DNA of 64,000 nucleotides from Bradyrhizobium sp. STM 3843 (GCF_000239815.1 NZ_CAFK01000073.1:1-64000), one strand, 5' to 3'; positions 24,305 to 33,604 are shown, counted from the first letter of the stretch. Notes: generated by a model not told the origin, from the letters alone. Program-made: numbers and translations.

Positions 24305-27145
24305 CTAGGGCGCGACGCTCGTTGCGGAAGCTCTGGTGAGACGACCGAGATACCAGAGCGAAGGATCGTTACTGTAGGTGTTCATCGTCGTCTTGCTGAA
24401 CCCGTCCGACGTCGACACCGCAACCTGCGTGGCATTGCCATATGCGTCATACTGGCTCGACGATGTCACGCTCGGCAACGTAGATCCGTCCAGATCCGAG
24501 CCGCTTGAGACCGTCTGCGAGAGCTGAACACTATATGGCGGGCTGCCGGTTGGCCAGCTGACCGTTTGCGGCTGACCCGAGATGAATACTGTCGATGTTG
24601 CTTGGTAGCTGAAACTCTTCTGACTGATTGTCTGCGAGCTGAGCGAGCTCGTCACGGACGACACCGCCCCGGTAAACGGGAAGTTTTGCTGATACGATGT
24701 CGTTTTGCTGATACCGGTCTGCAGATCCTGCATCGTCATCTGGCGAAAACCGAGCATGCCCCGTCCGCTGAGATCCGCCTTGGCTCCGGCATAGCTGTAA
24801 GTTGAGCTAAGGGCACCGCCAACGCCGTTCGACACGTCCACACGGGTAACGACGTTGATCGGCACCTGAAGGTCGACGATCGGATAAGACGCGTCGGTTC
24901 CCTTCTGATAGGGCGCCGATGCCGTGGCCGTCGATTGATACGTTATGGACGTCTGCGCTCCGATTCCGGACGAGATCGAGCTGACGAGATAGAACGGCTG
25001 CCCACTACTGAGGTAGGAATATTGGCTGTTCGATCCGATCAGCGCGTAGTCCCCTCGCCCGTCGCCGTTAAGGTCTCCGGTCACCAGTGCATAGGACGTT
25101 GAAGGCGGGCTTCCGAATGCCCAGCCGTTCGGCAACGGAAGTGTACCGGTTTGCGAAAACGTCCCATCGCCATTGCTTAGGAATACCCACTGTCCATTGT
25201 TCCCGAGCAAAGCGTAATCGGTGCAACCATCTCCGTTGAAATCACCGTACGTCACGGAATACGACCCGGTCGGCGGCGAACCGAATGCCCATCCGTTGGG
25301 GATCGGATAGGTCCCAACGGGCAAGAACGTTCCGTCGCCCTTGCTCAGATACACATACTGGCTGTTCGTCCCGATCAGCGCATAGTCCCCCAGACGATCA
25401 CCATTGAAATCCCCGGTGACGACCGCGTAGGCAGCTCGCGGCGGAGACCCGAACGCCCAGCCATTTGAAAGCGGCACCTCGCCGGTCGGCGTGAAAGTGC
25501 CGTCGCCATTGCTCAGATAGACCCAGCGCCCGGCGCTGCCCAACAATGCATAGTCCCCACGGCCGTCGCCGTTGAAATCACCCGTGATCACATCATAGCT
25601 CGCCCGCGGAGGCGAACCGAAGCTCCATCCGTTGGTCAACGGATATTCGCCTGTAGCAGCGAAGGTCCCATCACCGTTGCTGAGGAACACCCAACGGCCA
25701 TTATTTCCGATTAGCGCATAATCTCCTCGCCCATCGCCATTGAAGTCGCCAGTAACGACGTCGTAAGTGATCGTGGGAGGCGTACCAAAGCTCCATCCAT
25801 TCGGGATGATCGAATCTCTTTCGGAAAACGTACCGTCACCGTTACTTATGAAGACATATTGAGCATTGGTCCCAATGAACGCGTAATCCATCTTTCCGTC
25901 GCCCGTAAAGTCTTGGACCACAAGCGCATATGAATTTGACGGCGGTGTCCCGAACACGTTCGGCAGGCCACCCGTGTCCTTCTCGAGAAATGTCCCATCG
26001 CCTTTACTGAGAAAAACGTACTGGGCATTCGAGCCGATCAGTGCGTAGTCCGTCTTGCCGTCACCACTGAAATCGCCAACCACCAAGGTGTAGGACCCGG
26101 TCGGCGATGAACCAAAAACGTTCCCACTCGGAATCGGGTACACGCCCACCGGGTCAAATCCTCCGGTTTCGGGCGAGGTTACGGACAAGCTCAGAGGCGG
26201 CAGGCATGTTCCGTCAGCCGCGCAAAGCCCCACCGCCGACAGATAGCTGGCACGAACGAACCCGCTGTCCTGATATGTCAGTCGATAGTCGCTGACGAGC
26301 GAGCTGCGAATGAAGGTCCTCACGTTTGTCAAACGGACCGTAACTCGGGTCATTGAGCCGGCCTGAAATCGCGGCGGTTTATCTGGCCGGTCGGCGTACA
26401 CGAACTGCACCGAATTGTATGGCGCCATCCCGGTCGTCGCGTTTCCGGTGTAGTCGATTCGACTCGAGTAAAACTGACCGTTCGTCGTGTCGTTGGTGTA
26501 CGCAATCGTGTAATAATTCGACTTGGGATCGGTGACCTTGTTCTGGGCCCAAATCCCCACACTGCTCTTCGCCTGGGCCATGATTTGCGAATCGGCCGAG
26601 TGACCGTACTCCAAGGTCTGGCCAGACTTCGTATGCACCTCGAACCAGGCCGGTCCGGTCCCGACCGTTCCGTGGGAGATGATTTTCGAGTAAGTGTCGA
26701 TTTCGGTTCGATATTCAGCACCGTCGGCACCGTACGATCCGGTGACCACCACGAGCCGACGACCATCCAGGCAGAAGCGGTCGTTAGAGTCGAAAAACAC
26801 AGGCCGGATGGCGCCATCCTGCGCGACGGTTTGCGGGCAACGTCCAATTGAAGATAGACCGCCCAAGGACCAGCCGACACCGAGAAGGCTGTTGCCACCC
26901 TGGCTGTTGTAGTTCAACGACAGAGATGGACTCATGCCAGCCGCGCCCGGCGGCACCGAGATCGGGATGGAGTAGGTCGCAGCGCCGGCCGGGTTCACAG
27001 AGAACTGACCCGGTAGCGACATTGATCCCGAAATACTTTCGGTTGTATTTGCGACTAAAAAACAACCGGTCCAACCAACAAGAAACAAGCCTTTTCCCAC
27101 CCACGACCGAAATTGCGGCCGCGGCGCCCTTCGTACCGACACCAT
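24305..27145 (-). CDS. SpvB/FG-GAP repeat protein C (TcB-like)
   Basis: A 946-residue protein starting at the ATG at 27145 (GGGGG six bases upstream). The signal peptide is GKGLFLVGWTGCFLVANTTE. It has the SpvB domain (LGGLSSIGRCPQTVAQDG), seven FG-GAP repeats (GDFNGDGRGDYALIG type) and a TcB-like C-terminal part ending WYLGRLTRASATSVAP. It is directly followed by Rhs-B, with which it would form the two-part shell of a toxin-complex-like particle. No TcA-type injector is present in the window, so delivery is unknown. Confidence 0.9.
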   Translation of the reverse strand: MVSVRRAPRPQFRSWVGKGLFLVGWTGCFLVANTTESISGSMSLPGQFSVNPAGAATYSIPISVPPGAAGMSPSLSLNYNSQGGNSLLGVGWSLGGLSSIGRCPQTVAQDGAIRPVFFDSNDRFCLDGRRLVVVTGSYGADGAEYRTEIDTYSKIISHGTVGTGPAWFEVHTKSGQTLEYGHSADSQIMAQAKSSVGIWAQNKVTDPKSNYYTIAYTNDTTNGQFYSSRIDYTGNATTGMAPYNSVQFVYADRPDKPPRFQAGSMTRVTVRLTNVRTFIRSSLVSDYRLTYQDSGFVRASYLSAVGLCAADGTCLPPLSLSVTSPETGGFDPVGVYPIPSGNVFGSSPTGSYTLVVGDFSGDGKTDYALIGSNAQYVFLSKGDGTFLEKDTGGLPNVFGTPPSNSYALVVQDFTGDGKMDYAFIGTNAQYVFISNGDGTFSERDSIIPNGWSFGTPPTITYDVVTGDFNGDGRGDYALIGNNGRWVFLSNGDGTFAATGEYPLTNGWSFGSPPRASYDVITGDFNGDGRGDYALLGSAGRWVYLSNGDGTFTPTGEVPLSNGWAFGSPPRAAYAVVTGDFNGDRLGDYALIGTNSQYVYLSKGDGTFLPVGTYPIPNGWAFGSPPTGSYSVTYGDFNGDGCTDYALLGNNGQWVFLSNGDGTFSQTGTLPLPNGWAFGSPPSTSYALVTGDLNGDGRGDYALIGSNSQYSYLSSGQPFYLVSSISSGIGAQTSITYQSTATASAPYQKGTDASYPIVDLQVPINVVTRVDVSNGVGGALSSTYSYAGAKADLSGRGMLGFRQMTMQDLQTGISKTTSYQQNFPFTGAVSSVTSSLSSQTISQKSFSYQATSTVFISGQPQTVSWPTGSPPYSVQLSQTVSSGSDLDGSTLPSVTSSSQYDAYGNATQVAVSTSDGFSKTTMNTYSNDPSLWYLGRLTRASATSVAP
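25010..26095 (-). repeat. Seven tandem FG-GAP coding repeats in SpvB-C
   Basis: Seven units of about 165-168 bases encoding GDFNGDGxxDYALIG, xxQYVFLSKGDGTF and NGWxFGSPPxxSY. As in the paralogues the count is seven, and units are more similar within the gene than between genes. Confidence 0.85.
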
Positions 27146-27280
27146 CCCATGCCCCCGCATGAACCCCGTCGAACTACGGTATGGAACCGCACTCGTATTT
27201 TACCCGCAAGCGGCACTGCGAGTTATCCACAACGTGACGTTGAGGTTACGCTGAGATGATGCCGAGATGACCTGCACGAG
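27140..27280 (-). repeat. SpvB upstream leader repeat (R2)
   Basis: Partner of 19450-19590, with only scattered changes over about 140 bases. It contains GTTATCCACAACGTGACG and CGTATTTTACCCGCAAGC on the top strand. A TAAAAT on the bottom strand could be a -10 element, but no well-spaced -35 is seen. Confidence 0.8.
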
Positions 27281-27879
27281 TTCAACGAGCGGTCGTTGGT
27301 GCAGTTTCCGTAGGCAATTAAGAACTTTCAACCGACTAGCATCTAATGCAACACTTGGAGGTCCTGTCTTTGATGCGGACGACTTCGACCTAATCCGGAC
27401 CACAGCAGGCGACCGAAAAACGCCAAGCTAGCCTGCGATCGAGCAGCATCGTCACTCAATTCGACGGGTTGCGCAGGAGCGCGCGACGGGTACCGTTTGC
27501 TCCAAAACCGCAAGCGCCGATCGACGCTCGAGATCTACCAACGCCCGAACAGATCACACTTTGCGGGTCGGTTACCAACCAGCCCGCCATGACCAAGAAC
27601 TACGGGCGGGCGCTCGTCGGCGATGGAAACACCTTCAGCACCCCTGTTACAGCAACATCAAGATTCTCCGAGCCATCATCGAAGCAGCGTACTTCGCTGG
27701 CCTCCTCCAGAGATCAAGAGCTTCCATCCCCCTGAGCTTCGCATCCCGACGAGACGATAGGTTGCGGGATCGATTATTTCAGATGAAGGCATTTTCAGTT
27801 CAACACGAAACAACAACGCAACACAAATTCGCGACCGTCTGTCCTGAGCTGTCGCGAGACTAACTCACTGGGCCGGACA
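27281..27879. other. Gene-free stretch upstream of the toxin modules
   Basis: About 600 bases between divergent transcription units. A top-strand stretch near 27630-27720 reads like a short decayed coding fragment (CYSNIKILRAIIEAAYFAG), but it has no start, no clear family and no partner pieces. I see nothing else. Confidence 0.35.
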
Positions 27880-28266
27880 ATGGATGTCGGAACATTCGAA
27901 GATCTGATCGATCGGCTCGGCGACGACCTGTCGAGATGGCCCGACGCGGAGCGCTGTGCAGGCAGACTTCTTCTGGCGTCCTTACCCGAGGCTCGCACCC
28001 TTTTCGAACAGGCGAAAGCGTTGCGCGCCGCGCTCGAAGCTCGCGTGATTCGCGCTCCGGCCGGACTTGCGGGTCAGATCATCGCCGCTGTGCGGACGTT
28101 GAGAAGCTCGCCGGAGGGCGCCGAAGCTGACGCCGCCGCGCCTGCGGCCAACTTACCTCGCCGGTTGTTATTGGCGAGCAGCTACGAGACACAAAATTGG
28201 GAAGCTCAACCACGTCAAGCTCGCACGAGGAAGCCGCCAATCGATCGAGACACCAAATCGAGATGA
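27880..28266 (+). CDS. Small hypothetical protein of a Rhizobiales family
   Basis: 128 residues. The N-terminal half (FEDLIDRLGDDLSRWPDAER and following Ala-rich helices) looks like a small family common in Bradyrhizobium and relatives, often next to ECF sigma genes, where an anti-sigma-like or envelope role has been supposed. No sigma factor is nearby. The C-terminal half (from about residue 80) is low-complexity, Arg-rich and lacks the usual membrane segment, so the gene may be truncated. Recognition is from memory and weak. Confidence 0.5.
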   Translation: MDVGTFEDLIDRLGDDLSRWPDAERCAGRLLLASLPEARTLFEQAKALRAALEARVIRAPAGLAGQIIAAVRTLRSSPEGAEADAAAPAANLPRRLLLASSYETQNWEAQPRQARTRKPPIDRDTKSR

Positions 28267-28294
28267 ACAGGCATCGTTGGAGAGGAGGCGTTCG

Positions 28295-29086
28295 ATGAAC
28301 GTTATCGGCTACGAAACCGGCCCTATCACATGCAGAGCTGCGTTTACCGCAGACTTCGAGATGGCGGCCGGGTTGTCTCTGCAGCAAATCATCACCAATC
28401 TTGAGGTCGGACGGAAAATGATGGATGTGCGGCCCGGCATGCGTCACAAATACACGCCGCTGCGTTTCGATCCGGCAACCGGTATGCGGCAAATCGGAGG
28501 GCGTTACCTTTTTGACACGTGGGAGAATGTGGTCGACTACCTGCGTTTCACAAGCGAGGAGCTCGAACTCGAACCGGGCGTGAAATTTTGGGATCGGCCT
28601 TTTTTTATCGGCGTCGACAAGTATGCGTGGCATGTCATCGGCGCTCACGACTTCACGCCAATGCCGACCCATTACGCCCACCGATTTGAACGCTTCGCCT
28701 ATGTGAACCATGTATCGGCCGCAATCCTCCAGGCGCTCTGGCCGTCGATACGCGAAACGGCCAAGATTGCCCACCTGTCGAGCGTCTGGTTGCTGCATCA
28801 GCCCGACAAGCGTCAGATCGGACTTCTGACGGTCGTTGCGCAACAGCGAGGAAGCAGTGCCGCAGAGCGTGCGTCGGAATCTTTATTGGGGTTGGAGCGG
28901 ATGGAATCGCTTTCCAGACATTTTACGCAGCCCGTGCAAGCCCGAAAGATTTTCGATCGTACCAGCCTGAACCTGTCCCTGTGGTTACCATGGTCGCGAC
29001 GCGCAGGAGGCGATCCAGCCGCATTTCCAACGTTTCCCGTTCATCCACTTCCGCAGCCGGCCACGGAGACCAATATCAACGCCTAA
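28295..29086 (+). CDS. Conserved protein of unknown function
   Basis: 263 residues. The ATG at 28295 has AGGAGG six bases upstream. There is no signal peptide or membrane segment. The first half contains a ferredoxin-like or YdhR-like looking stretch (GGRYLFDTWENVVDYLRF, then FFIGVDKYAWHVIGAHDF), and a second similar stretch may follow, so a dimeric alpha/beta-barrel fold is possible. It lies 40 bases upstream of the epoxide-hydrolase-like gene on the same strand and may share its pathway. I cannot name a function. Confidence 0.6.
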   Translation: MNVIGYETGPITCRAAFTADFEMAAGLSLQQIITNLEVGRKMMDVRPGMRHKYTPLRFDPATGMRQIGGRYLFDTWENVVDYLRFTSEELELEPGVKFWDRPFFIGVDKYAWHVIGAHDFTPMPTHYAHRFERFAYVNHVSAAILQALWPSIRETAKIAHLSSVWLLHQPDKRQIGLLTVVAQQRGSSAAERASESLLGLERMESLSRHFTQPVQARKIFDRTSLNLSLWLPWSRRAGGDPAAFPTFPVHPLPQPATETNINA

Positions 29087-29126
29087 CTTGCGGCTTTCTC
29101 GTCCGTCATAGCCAAGGACTCACATC

Positions 29127-30080
29127 ATGGATTTCATTACAGTGCACAACCGCGAGGTTGAACTCAACGTCGCAATCGAGGGCAAAGGCCCGGTGATCCT
29201 GTGTGTCCATGGCTGGCCAGAGCTTTGGTACTCATGGCGCCATCAACTCAGCCATTTCGCAGCGCGCGGTTACACCGTTGCAGCCATGGATGTGCGCGGC
29301 TACGGCGGCAGCTCCCGACCGCAAGCTGTCGAAGCCTACACGTTGCGCTGCCTCGCAGACGACGTCGCGGCGGTAACAAACCACTTGGGTGGCAAGGCGG
29401 TTCTGGTCGGCCACGATTGGGGAGCGCCCATCGTTTGGACCACCGCTGTGCTCCATCCCGGGATGATCACCGCCGTCGCCGGTCTGAGCGTGCCCTATAT
29501 CCCCGTGTCGGATGTACCGTTCAGCGAGCTCGCGAAGCAGATCTACACCGACCGTTTCTTCTACCAGACCTACTTCCAGCCGGAAGGAGTGGCGGAAGCA
29601 GAGTTGGAGGCGGACATCTCCGCATCGCTTCGCAAGATCTATTTCACCCTCTCGGGCGACGCCCCGCTCAACACATGGCTCGTGCACAAGCCGGTCGATG
29701 CGAAACTCCTTGATGGCATGGTGGACCCGCAGCCGTTTCCAGCCTGGATGAACGCTGACGACCTCCAGGCTTATACTGATACGTTCAGTAGCAACGGCTT
29801 TCGTGGACCGCTGAACCGTTACCGTGCCCAGCGCTTCGATCCTGCCGAGCTCGCGGATATCAAGGGAAAGCCGGTCACGCAGCCGTCGTTCTTTATTGCG
29901 GGCGAACGCGATGTCGTCCGCCGCTTCATTCCAGGCATGGACCTCTATGCCGATCCCGGTGCAGCCTGCACCGACTTCCGCGGTTCCGTCATCATCCCGC
30001 GTGCCGGCCACTGGGTGCAGCAGGAGGCACCGGCGGAGACGAATGCGGCACTTGAAAGGTTCCTCGATGGTCTCTCTTAA
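29127..30080 (+). CDS. Alpha/beta hydrolase, epoxide-hydrolase type
   Basis: 317 residues. HGWPE oxyanion motif near residue 30, nucleophile Asp97 in GHDWG (Asp in place of Ser is the mark of epoxide hydrolases and haloalkane dehalogenases) and a C-terminal catalytic His in AGHWVQQEAP. A cap domain with Tyr residues lies between. It would open epoxides to diols by an aspartyl-ester intermediate in the cytoplasm. The ribosome binding site AAGGA lies eight bases before the ATG. It is followed 148 bases later by the SBP56 gene. The substrate is unknown. Confidence 0.88.
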   Translation: MDFITVHNREVELNVAIEGKGPVILCVHGWPELWYSWRHQLSHFAARGYTVAAMDVRGYGGSSRPQAVEAYTLRCLADDVAAVTNHLGGKAVLVGHDWGAPIVWTTAVLHPGMITAVAGLSVPYIPVSDVPFSELAKQIYTDRFFYQTYFQPEGVAEAELEADISASLRKIYFTLSGDAPLNTWLVHKPVDAKLLDGMVDPQPFPAWMNADDLQAYTDTFSSNGFRGPLNRYRAQRFDPAELADIKGKPVTQPSFFIAGERDVVRRFIPGMDLYADPGAACTDFRGSVIIPRAGHWVQQEAPAETNAALERFLDGLS

Positions 30081-30228
30081 CACTGGCCTAGATGGTGTAG
30101 ATATGCTGCCATCCGCGCCCGTTAAAATGAAATCAGCCGCAGGCTCATCGGACGCAATCCCGGCCCGTTCGCCGTGGAACGCGCGGATGCCTAACCCTTA
30201 GAACGATACAATTCGAGAGGTTGGTGCC

Positions 30229-31629
30229 ATGACCATAAGACCAGACCCGACGTTTTACGCTTCCCCGAAACTTGCGATGGAAGCCCCGCCCGAGAACTTT
30301 GCTTACACCCTGCTGTTAAGTCCGGACTTCTCAAAGCCCGATGCACTTGCCGTCATTGATGTCAGGCGCGGCTCGCCGACCTTCAGTCAGGTCGTCCACA
30401 CGGTGACGATGCCGAACAAGGGGGACGAGTTCCATCATTTCGGATGGAATGCCTGCTCGTCCGCCTTGTCGCCCCTCTCCGGGCACGCCTTCATTGAGCG
30501 GCGCTATCTTATCATCCCCGGAATTCGGTCCTCGCGCATCTATATCATCGATACCAAGCCCGATCCGACGCAGGCAAGAATTCACAAGATCATCGAGCCC
30601 GAGGAGGTCTTCAAGAAGACCGGCTATTCGAGGCCGCACACCATCCACTGTGGACCGGAAGGCATATACGTCTCGACGCTTGGTGGCGCCGGCAAGGACG
30701 GCACCGACGGACCTCCCGGCGTGTTCATCATGGACTGCGAAAGCTTCGAGGTGCTCGGCCGCTGGGAGATCGATCGCGGCACGCAAACCAAGCATTATGA
30801 TTTCTGGTGGAATCTGCCACGCGACTACATGGTGACGAGCGAATGGGCACTGCCGCCGCAATTTGAGAACGGGATCGTGCCGGAGGACCTGCTCTCAAAC
30901 AAATATGGTCATCGGCTTCACTTCTGGGACCTTAGTGCGCGGCGCAACGTGCAGACCATCGATCTCGGCGCCAATCACCAGATGGCACTCGAGGTGCGTC
31001 CCGCGCATGATCCCATCAAGGAGTACGGCTTCGTCGGCGTCGTCGTTGACACCACCAATCTCGAAGCTTCGATCTGGACCTGGTGGCGCGAGGGCGGCAA
31101 GTTCCACGCAGAGAAGACGGCAACCATTCCGCCTGAGCCCGCTCCAAAGGAGAAGCTTCCGCCCCTGCTGCAAGGCTTCGGCGCCGTGCCGCCGCTCGTC
31201 ACCGATATCGACCTGTCGATGGACGACCGCTTCCTCTATGTTTCCTGCTGGGGAACGGGTGAGATGCGCCAATATGATGTCACCGATCCCTGGAAGCCGA
31301 AGCTTGCGGGCTCCGTTCACATCGGTGGCATTGTGCGTCGTACCCCGCACCCGAACGGCAAGCCCTATGCCGGCGGTCCGCAAATGGTTGAGATCAGTCG
31401 GGACGGCAGGCGGGTGTATTGGACAAACTCACTCTATTCAACCTGGGATGATCAGTTCTATCCCCAAGGCGTTCCGGGTGCGGAGGTCATGGCCAATGTC
31501 GGCGCAAACGGCGGCCTGGAGCTCGCCAACGATTACTGGGTAAGTTTTCCCGAGGGCTATCGCGCGCATCAGATCAGACTCGAAGGCGGCGATTGCTCCA
31601 CAGATTCGTTCTGCTATCCTTCGGCTTGA
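30229..31629 (+). CDS. mtoX: Selenium-binding protein 56 family / methanethiol oxidase
   Basis: 466 residues, full length for the SBP56 family. The family includes bacterial copper-dependent methanethiol oxidase, which converts methanethiol to formaldehyde, hydrogen sulfide and peroxide, and the human protein SELENBP1. Visible family marks are the WNACSSA cysteine motif, HTIHCGPEGIYVSTLG, HYDFWWNLPRDYMVTSEW and the conserved His residues. No signal peptide is seen, whereas Hyphomicrobium MtoX is periplasmic, so the cellular site and exact reaction are open. The next gene, starting two bases after the stop, encodes a membrane protein with conserved His and may serve metal supply. Confidence 0.85.
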   Translation: MTIRPDPTFYASPKLAMEAPPENFAYTLLLSPDFSKPDALAVIDVRRGSPTFSQVVHTVTMPNKGDEFHHFGWNACSSALSPLSGHAFIERRYLIIPGIRSSRIYIIDTKPDPTQARIHKIIEPEEVFKKTGYSRPHTIHCGPEGIYVSTLGGAGKDGTDGPPGVFIMDCESFEVLGRWEIDRGTQTKHYDFWWNLPRDYMVTSEWALPPQFENGIVPEDLLSNKYGHRLHFWDLSARRNVQTIDLGANHQMALEVRPAHDPIKEYGFVGVVVDTTNLEASIWTWWREGGKFHAEKTATIPPEPAPKEKLPPLLQGFGAVPPLVTDIDLSMDDRFLYVSCWGTGEMRQYDVTDPWKPKLAGSVHIGGIVRRTPHPNGKPYAGGPQMVEISRDGRRVYWTNSLYSTWDDQFYPQGVPGAEVMANVGANGGLELANDYWVSFPEGYRAHQIRLEGGDCSTDSFCYPSA

Positions 31630-31630
31630 C

Positions 31631-32308
31631 GTGAGCGGATTGGCACCAGCCTGGTGGTGGTTGGCGATTGTTGCGAGCGGCCTTTATCACGGGATCAACC
31701 CGGGGATGGGTTGGCCGCTCGCGGTCGCGGCGGGGCTGATGGAGAAGAGCCCGCGGGCGCTGTTCGCGTCGCTGTGGCCGCTGTCGGTGGGTCATCTGGC
31801 GGCCATGCTCGTGATGCTGCTGCCGTTCGCGGCCATGCTCGTGCTTGCGCAGTGGCAGCTTCAGATTCAGGCCGGCGCCGGTCTTGTCGTTATCGCCTTC
31901 GGGATCTTGCGGCTGCTCGAGCCGAGCCATCCGCGCGTGCTCGCACGGATCAAGCCCACGCAACTCGCACTTTGGTCGTTTGTGGTCGCAATCGCGCATG
32001 GCGCCGGCCTGATGCTCGTGCCGATCTATCTCGGACTTTGCGCGACCAGCAGCTCCGATCGCGGCCACGAAGCGGCAGCCGCACTTGCCACGGCAAACCT
32101 CGCCATGGCGGTGCTGGTGTCCATTGTGCACACGATCGCGATGATCTCCGCCGGAGCGTGCGCGGCATGGCTTGTCTATCGACATCTCGGCCTGCAATTC
32201 GTCGCAAGAAGCTGGTTCAACCTGGACAGGATCTGGGCCTTGAGCCTCATCCTTGTTGGCTTAATTGCCCTCGGTCGCATGCTCGCTTCCGGTGGGGTCA
32301 TGCAATAA
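31631..32308 (+). CDS. Polytopic membrane protein with conserved His motifs
   Basis: 225 residues starting at a GTG two bases after the SBP56 stop, so translationally coupled. Six hydrophobic segments are visible. Motifs include GLYHGINPGMGWPLAVAAG, the SVGHLAA helix and AIAHGAGLMLVPIYL, with His residues inside membrane helices. This layout resembles HupE/UreJ or NicO-type metal transporters, but I cannot assign a family with certainty. Coupling with the SBP56 gene suggests a metal (copper or nickel) or maturation role. Confidence 0.75.
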   Translation: MSGLAPAWWWLAIVASGLYHGINPGMGWPLAVAAGLMEKSPRALFASLWPLSVGHLAAMLVMLLPFAAMLVLAQWQLQIQAGAGLVVIAFGILRLLEPSHPRVLARIKPTQLALWSFVVAIAHGAGLMLVPIYLGLCATSSSDRGHEAAAALATANLAMAVLVSIVHTIAMISAGACAAWLVYRHLGLQFVARSWFNLDRIWALSLILVGLIALGRMLASGGVMQ

Positions 32309-32339
32309 CGATTTCCGCGGTTTTCGTTCCGGCCGGACC

Positions 32340-33245
32340 TCAGGCAGAAGCGCCCGGGCGATATCGAATCGCGTCGACGAGCACCGAGAAGGCCGAGGAC
32401 GGTTGGCGACGGCTCGGGTAATAGAGGTGATAACCCGGAAGAGATGGACACCAATCCGTCAGAACCCGGACAAGTTCACCGCTCGACAGATGAGGCAAGG
32501 CATAGGGCTCGGGCAAATAGGCAACGCCGAAGCCTTCGAGGGCGGCATAGAGCAACGCGTTCGCATCGTTGAAGACGAGTTGCCCTTCTACACGAACGTT
32601 CAGCTTGCGGCCGCCGTTTTCGAAACGCCACACGAAGAGGCCGCCTTCCTGCATGAACCGGAAGTTAATGCAGTTGTGTTCTTTGAGATCCTGAGGCTGA
32701 CGCGGCCTTTTTCGACCGGCCAGATAGGCTGGCGCCGCGACCACTGCTATTCGAATATCCGGACCGAGCCGCACCGCGATCATGTCCTTGGCCAAGAGCC
32801 CACCCACTCGAATTCCAGCATCGAACCGGTTGGCGACAATGTCGGTCAGACCATAGTCAATGACGATTTCCACCTTGATGTCGGGGTATTTGAAAAGGAT
32901 CTTGGCTAGCGCGGGCATCAGGATCATCCGAGCCGAGTAGTCGGTCGCGGAGATCCGAATGGATCCAGCCGGCTTGTCACGCAAATCGGTCAAAGCCGCC
33001 AATTCCTGGTCTATCTCGTCAAACTTTGGTCCGATCTTCAGCAGCAGCCGCTCGCCGACCTGGGTCGGCGTCACACTCCGCGTCGTGCGGTTCAGCAATC
33101 TCACGCCGATTCTCTCTTCCAAGCCGAGAATAAGTTGGCTGAGACTGGGCTGCGACATCCGCAACTTCGCTGCGGCCCGTGTGAAACTCCGCTCTCTTGC
33201 AACAGCAAGGAAGGCGAGTAGATCGCTCGCGTTTTCGCGGTCCAC
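32340..33245 (-). CDS. LysR-family transcriptional regulator
   Basis: 301 residues. An N-terminal winged helix-turn-helix (SFTRAAAKLRMSQPSLSQLI) sits about residues 20-40, and a periplasmic-binding-like effector domain follows (residues 90-295). It converges with the SBP56 operon, ending 31 bases from it, and is divergent from the OmpR-like regulator gene across a 359-base region. Its target is unknown; the divergent gene set or the SBP56 operon are candidates. Confidence 0.92.
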   Translation of the reverse strand: MDRENASDLLAFLAVARERSFTRAAAKLRMSQPSLSQLILGLEERIGVRLLNRTTRSVTPTQVGERLLLKIGPKFDEIDQELAALTDLRDKPAGSIRISATDYSARMILMPALAKILFKYPDIKVEIVIDYGLTDIVANRFDAGIRVGGLLAKDMIAVRLGPDIRIAVVAAPAYLAGRKRPRQPQDLKEHNCINFRFMQEGGLFVWRFENGGRKLNVRVEGQLVFNDANALLYAALEGFGVAYLPEPYALPHLSSGELVRVLTDWCPSLPGYHLYYPSRRQPSSAFSVLVDAIRYRPGASA

Positions 33246-33604
33246 TTATATTCCTGTCCAATAATTGCATTCCGATTTTACCATCTAATCAGCCCAATGC
33301 GAAAAGACTAGTGTTTCCAGCGGCTCGCACGCCCGGGCAAAGTCGATCACGGTCGGTCTCTCGCACGATCCGAAGCATCATCTGCGAAGGTCACGCTGCA
33401 GTCAGGTCGTATCGTTTGCAATCCCCGTGCGCCCGATGCCGAGGCCGCCTTGGCCGAGCGGCATTCGATTCCCGCGCCGAGAGCGCAAGGAGAAAGCGCG
33501 ATGAGAAATCTCTTAGCCAAGATCCTGGTTCTATTCACGATTTCTAGGGAGCAGATATCCGCATTGCAGGAGATTTGCCCGGTTCGGAACTCGTGTAGAT
33601 CGTC
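33246..33604. other. Divergent intergenic region
   Basis: 359 bases between the starts of the LysR gene and the response-regulator gene. It must hold both promoters. I see no clear promoter pair, no obvious LysR box and no RNA gene. Confidence 0.35.
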
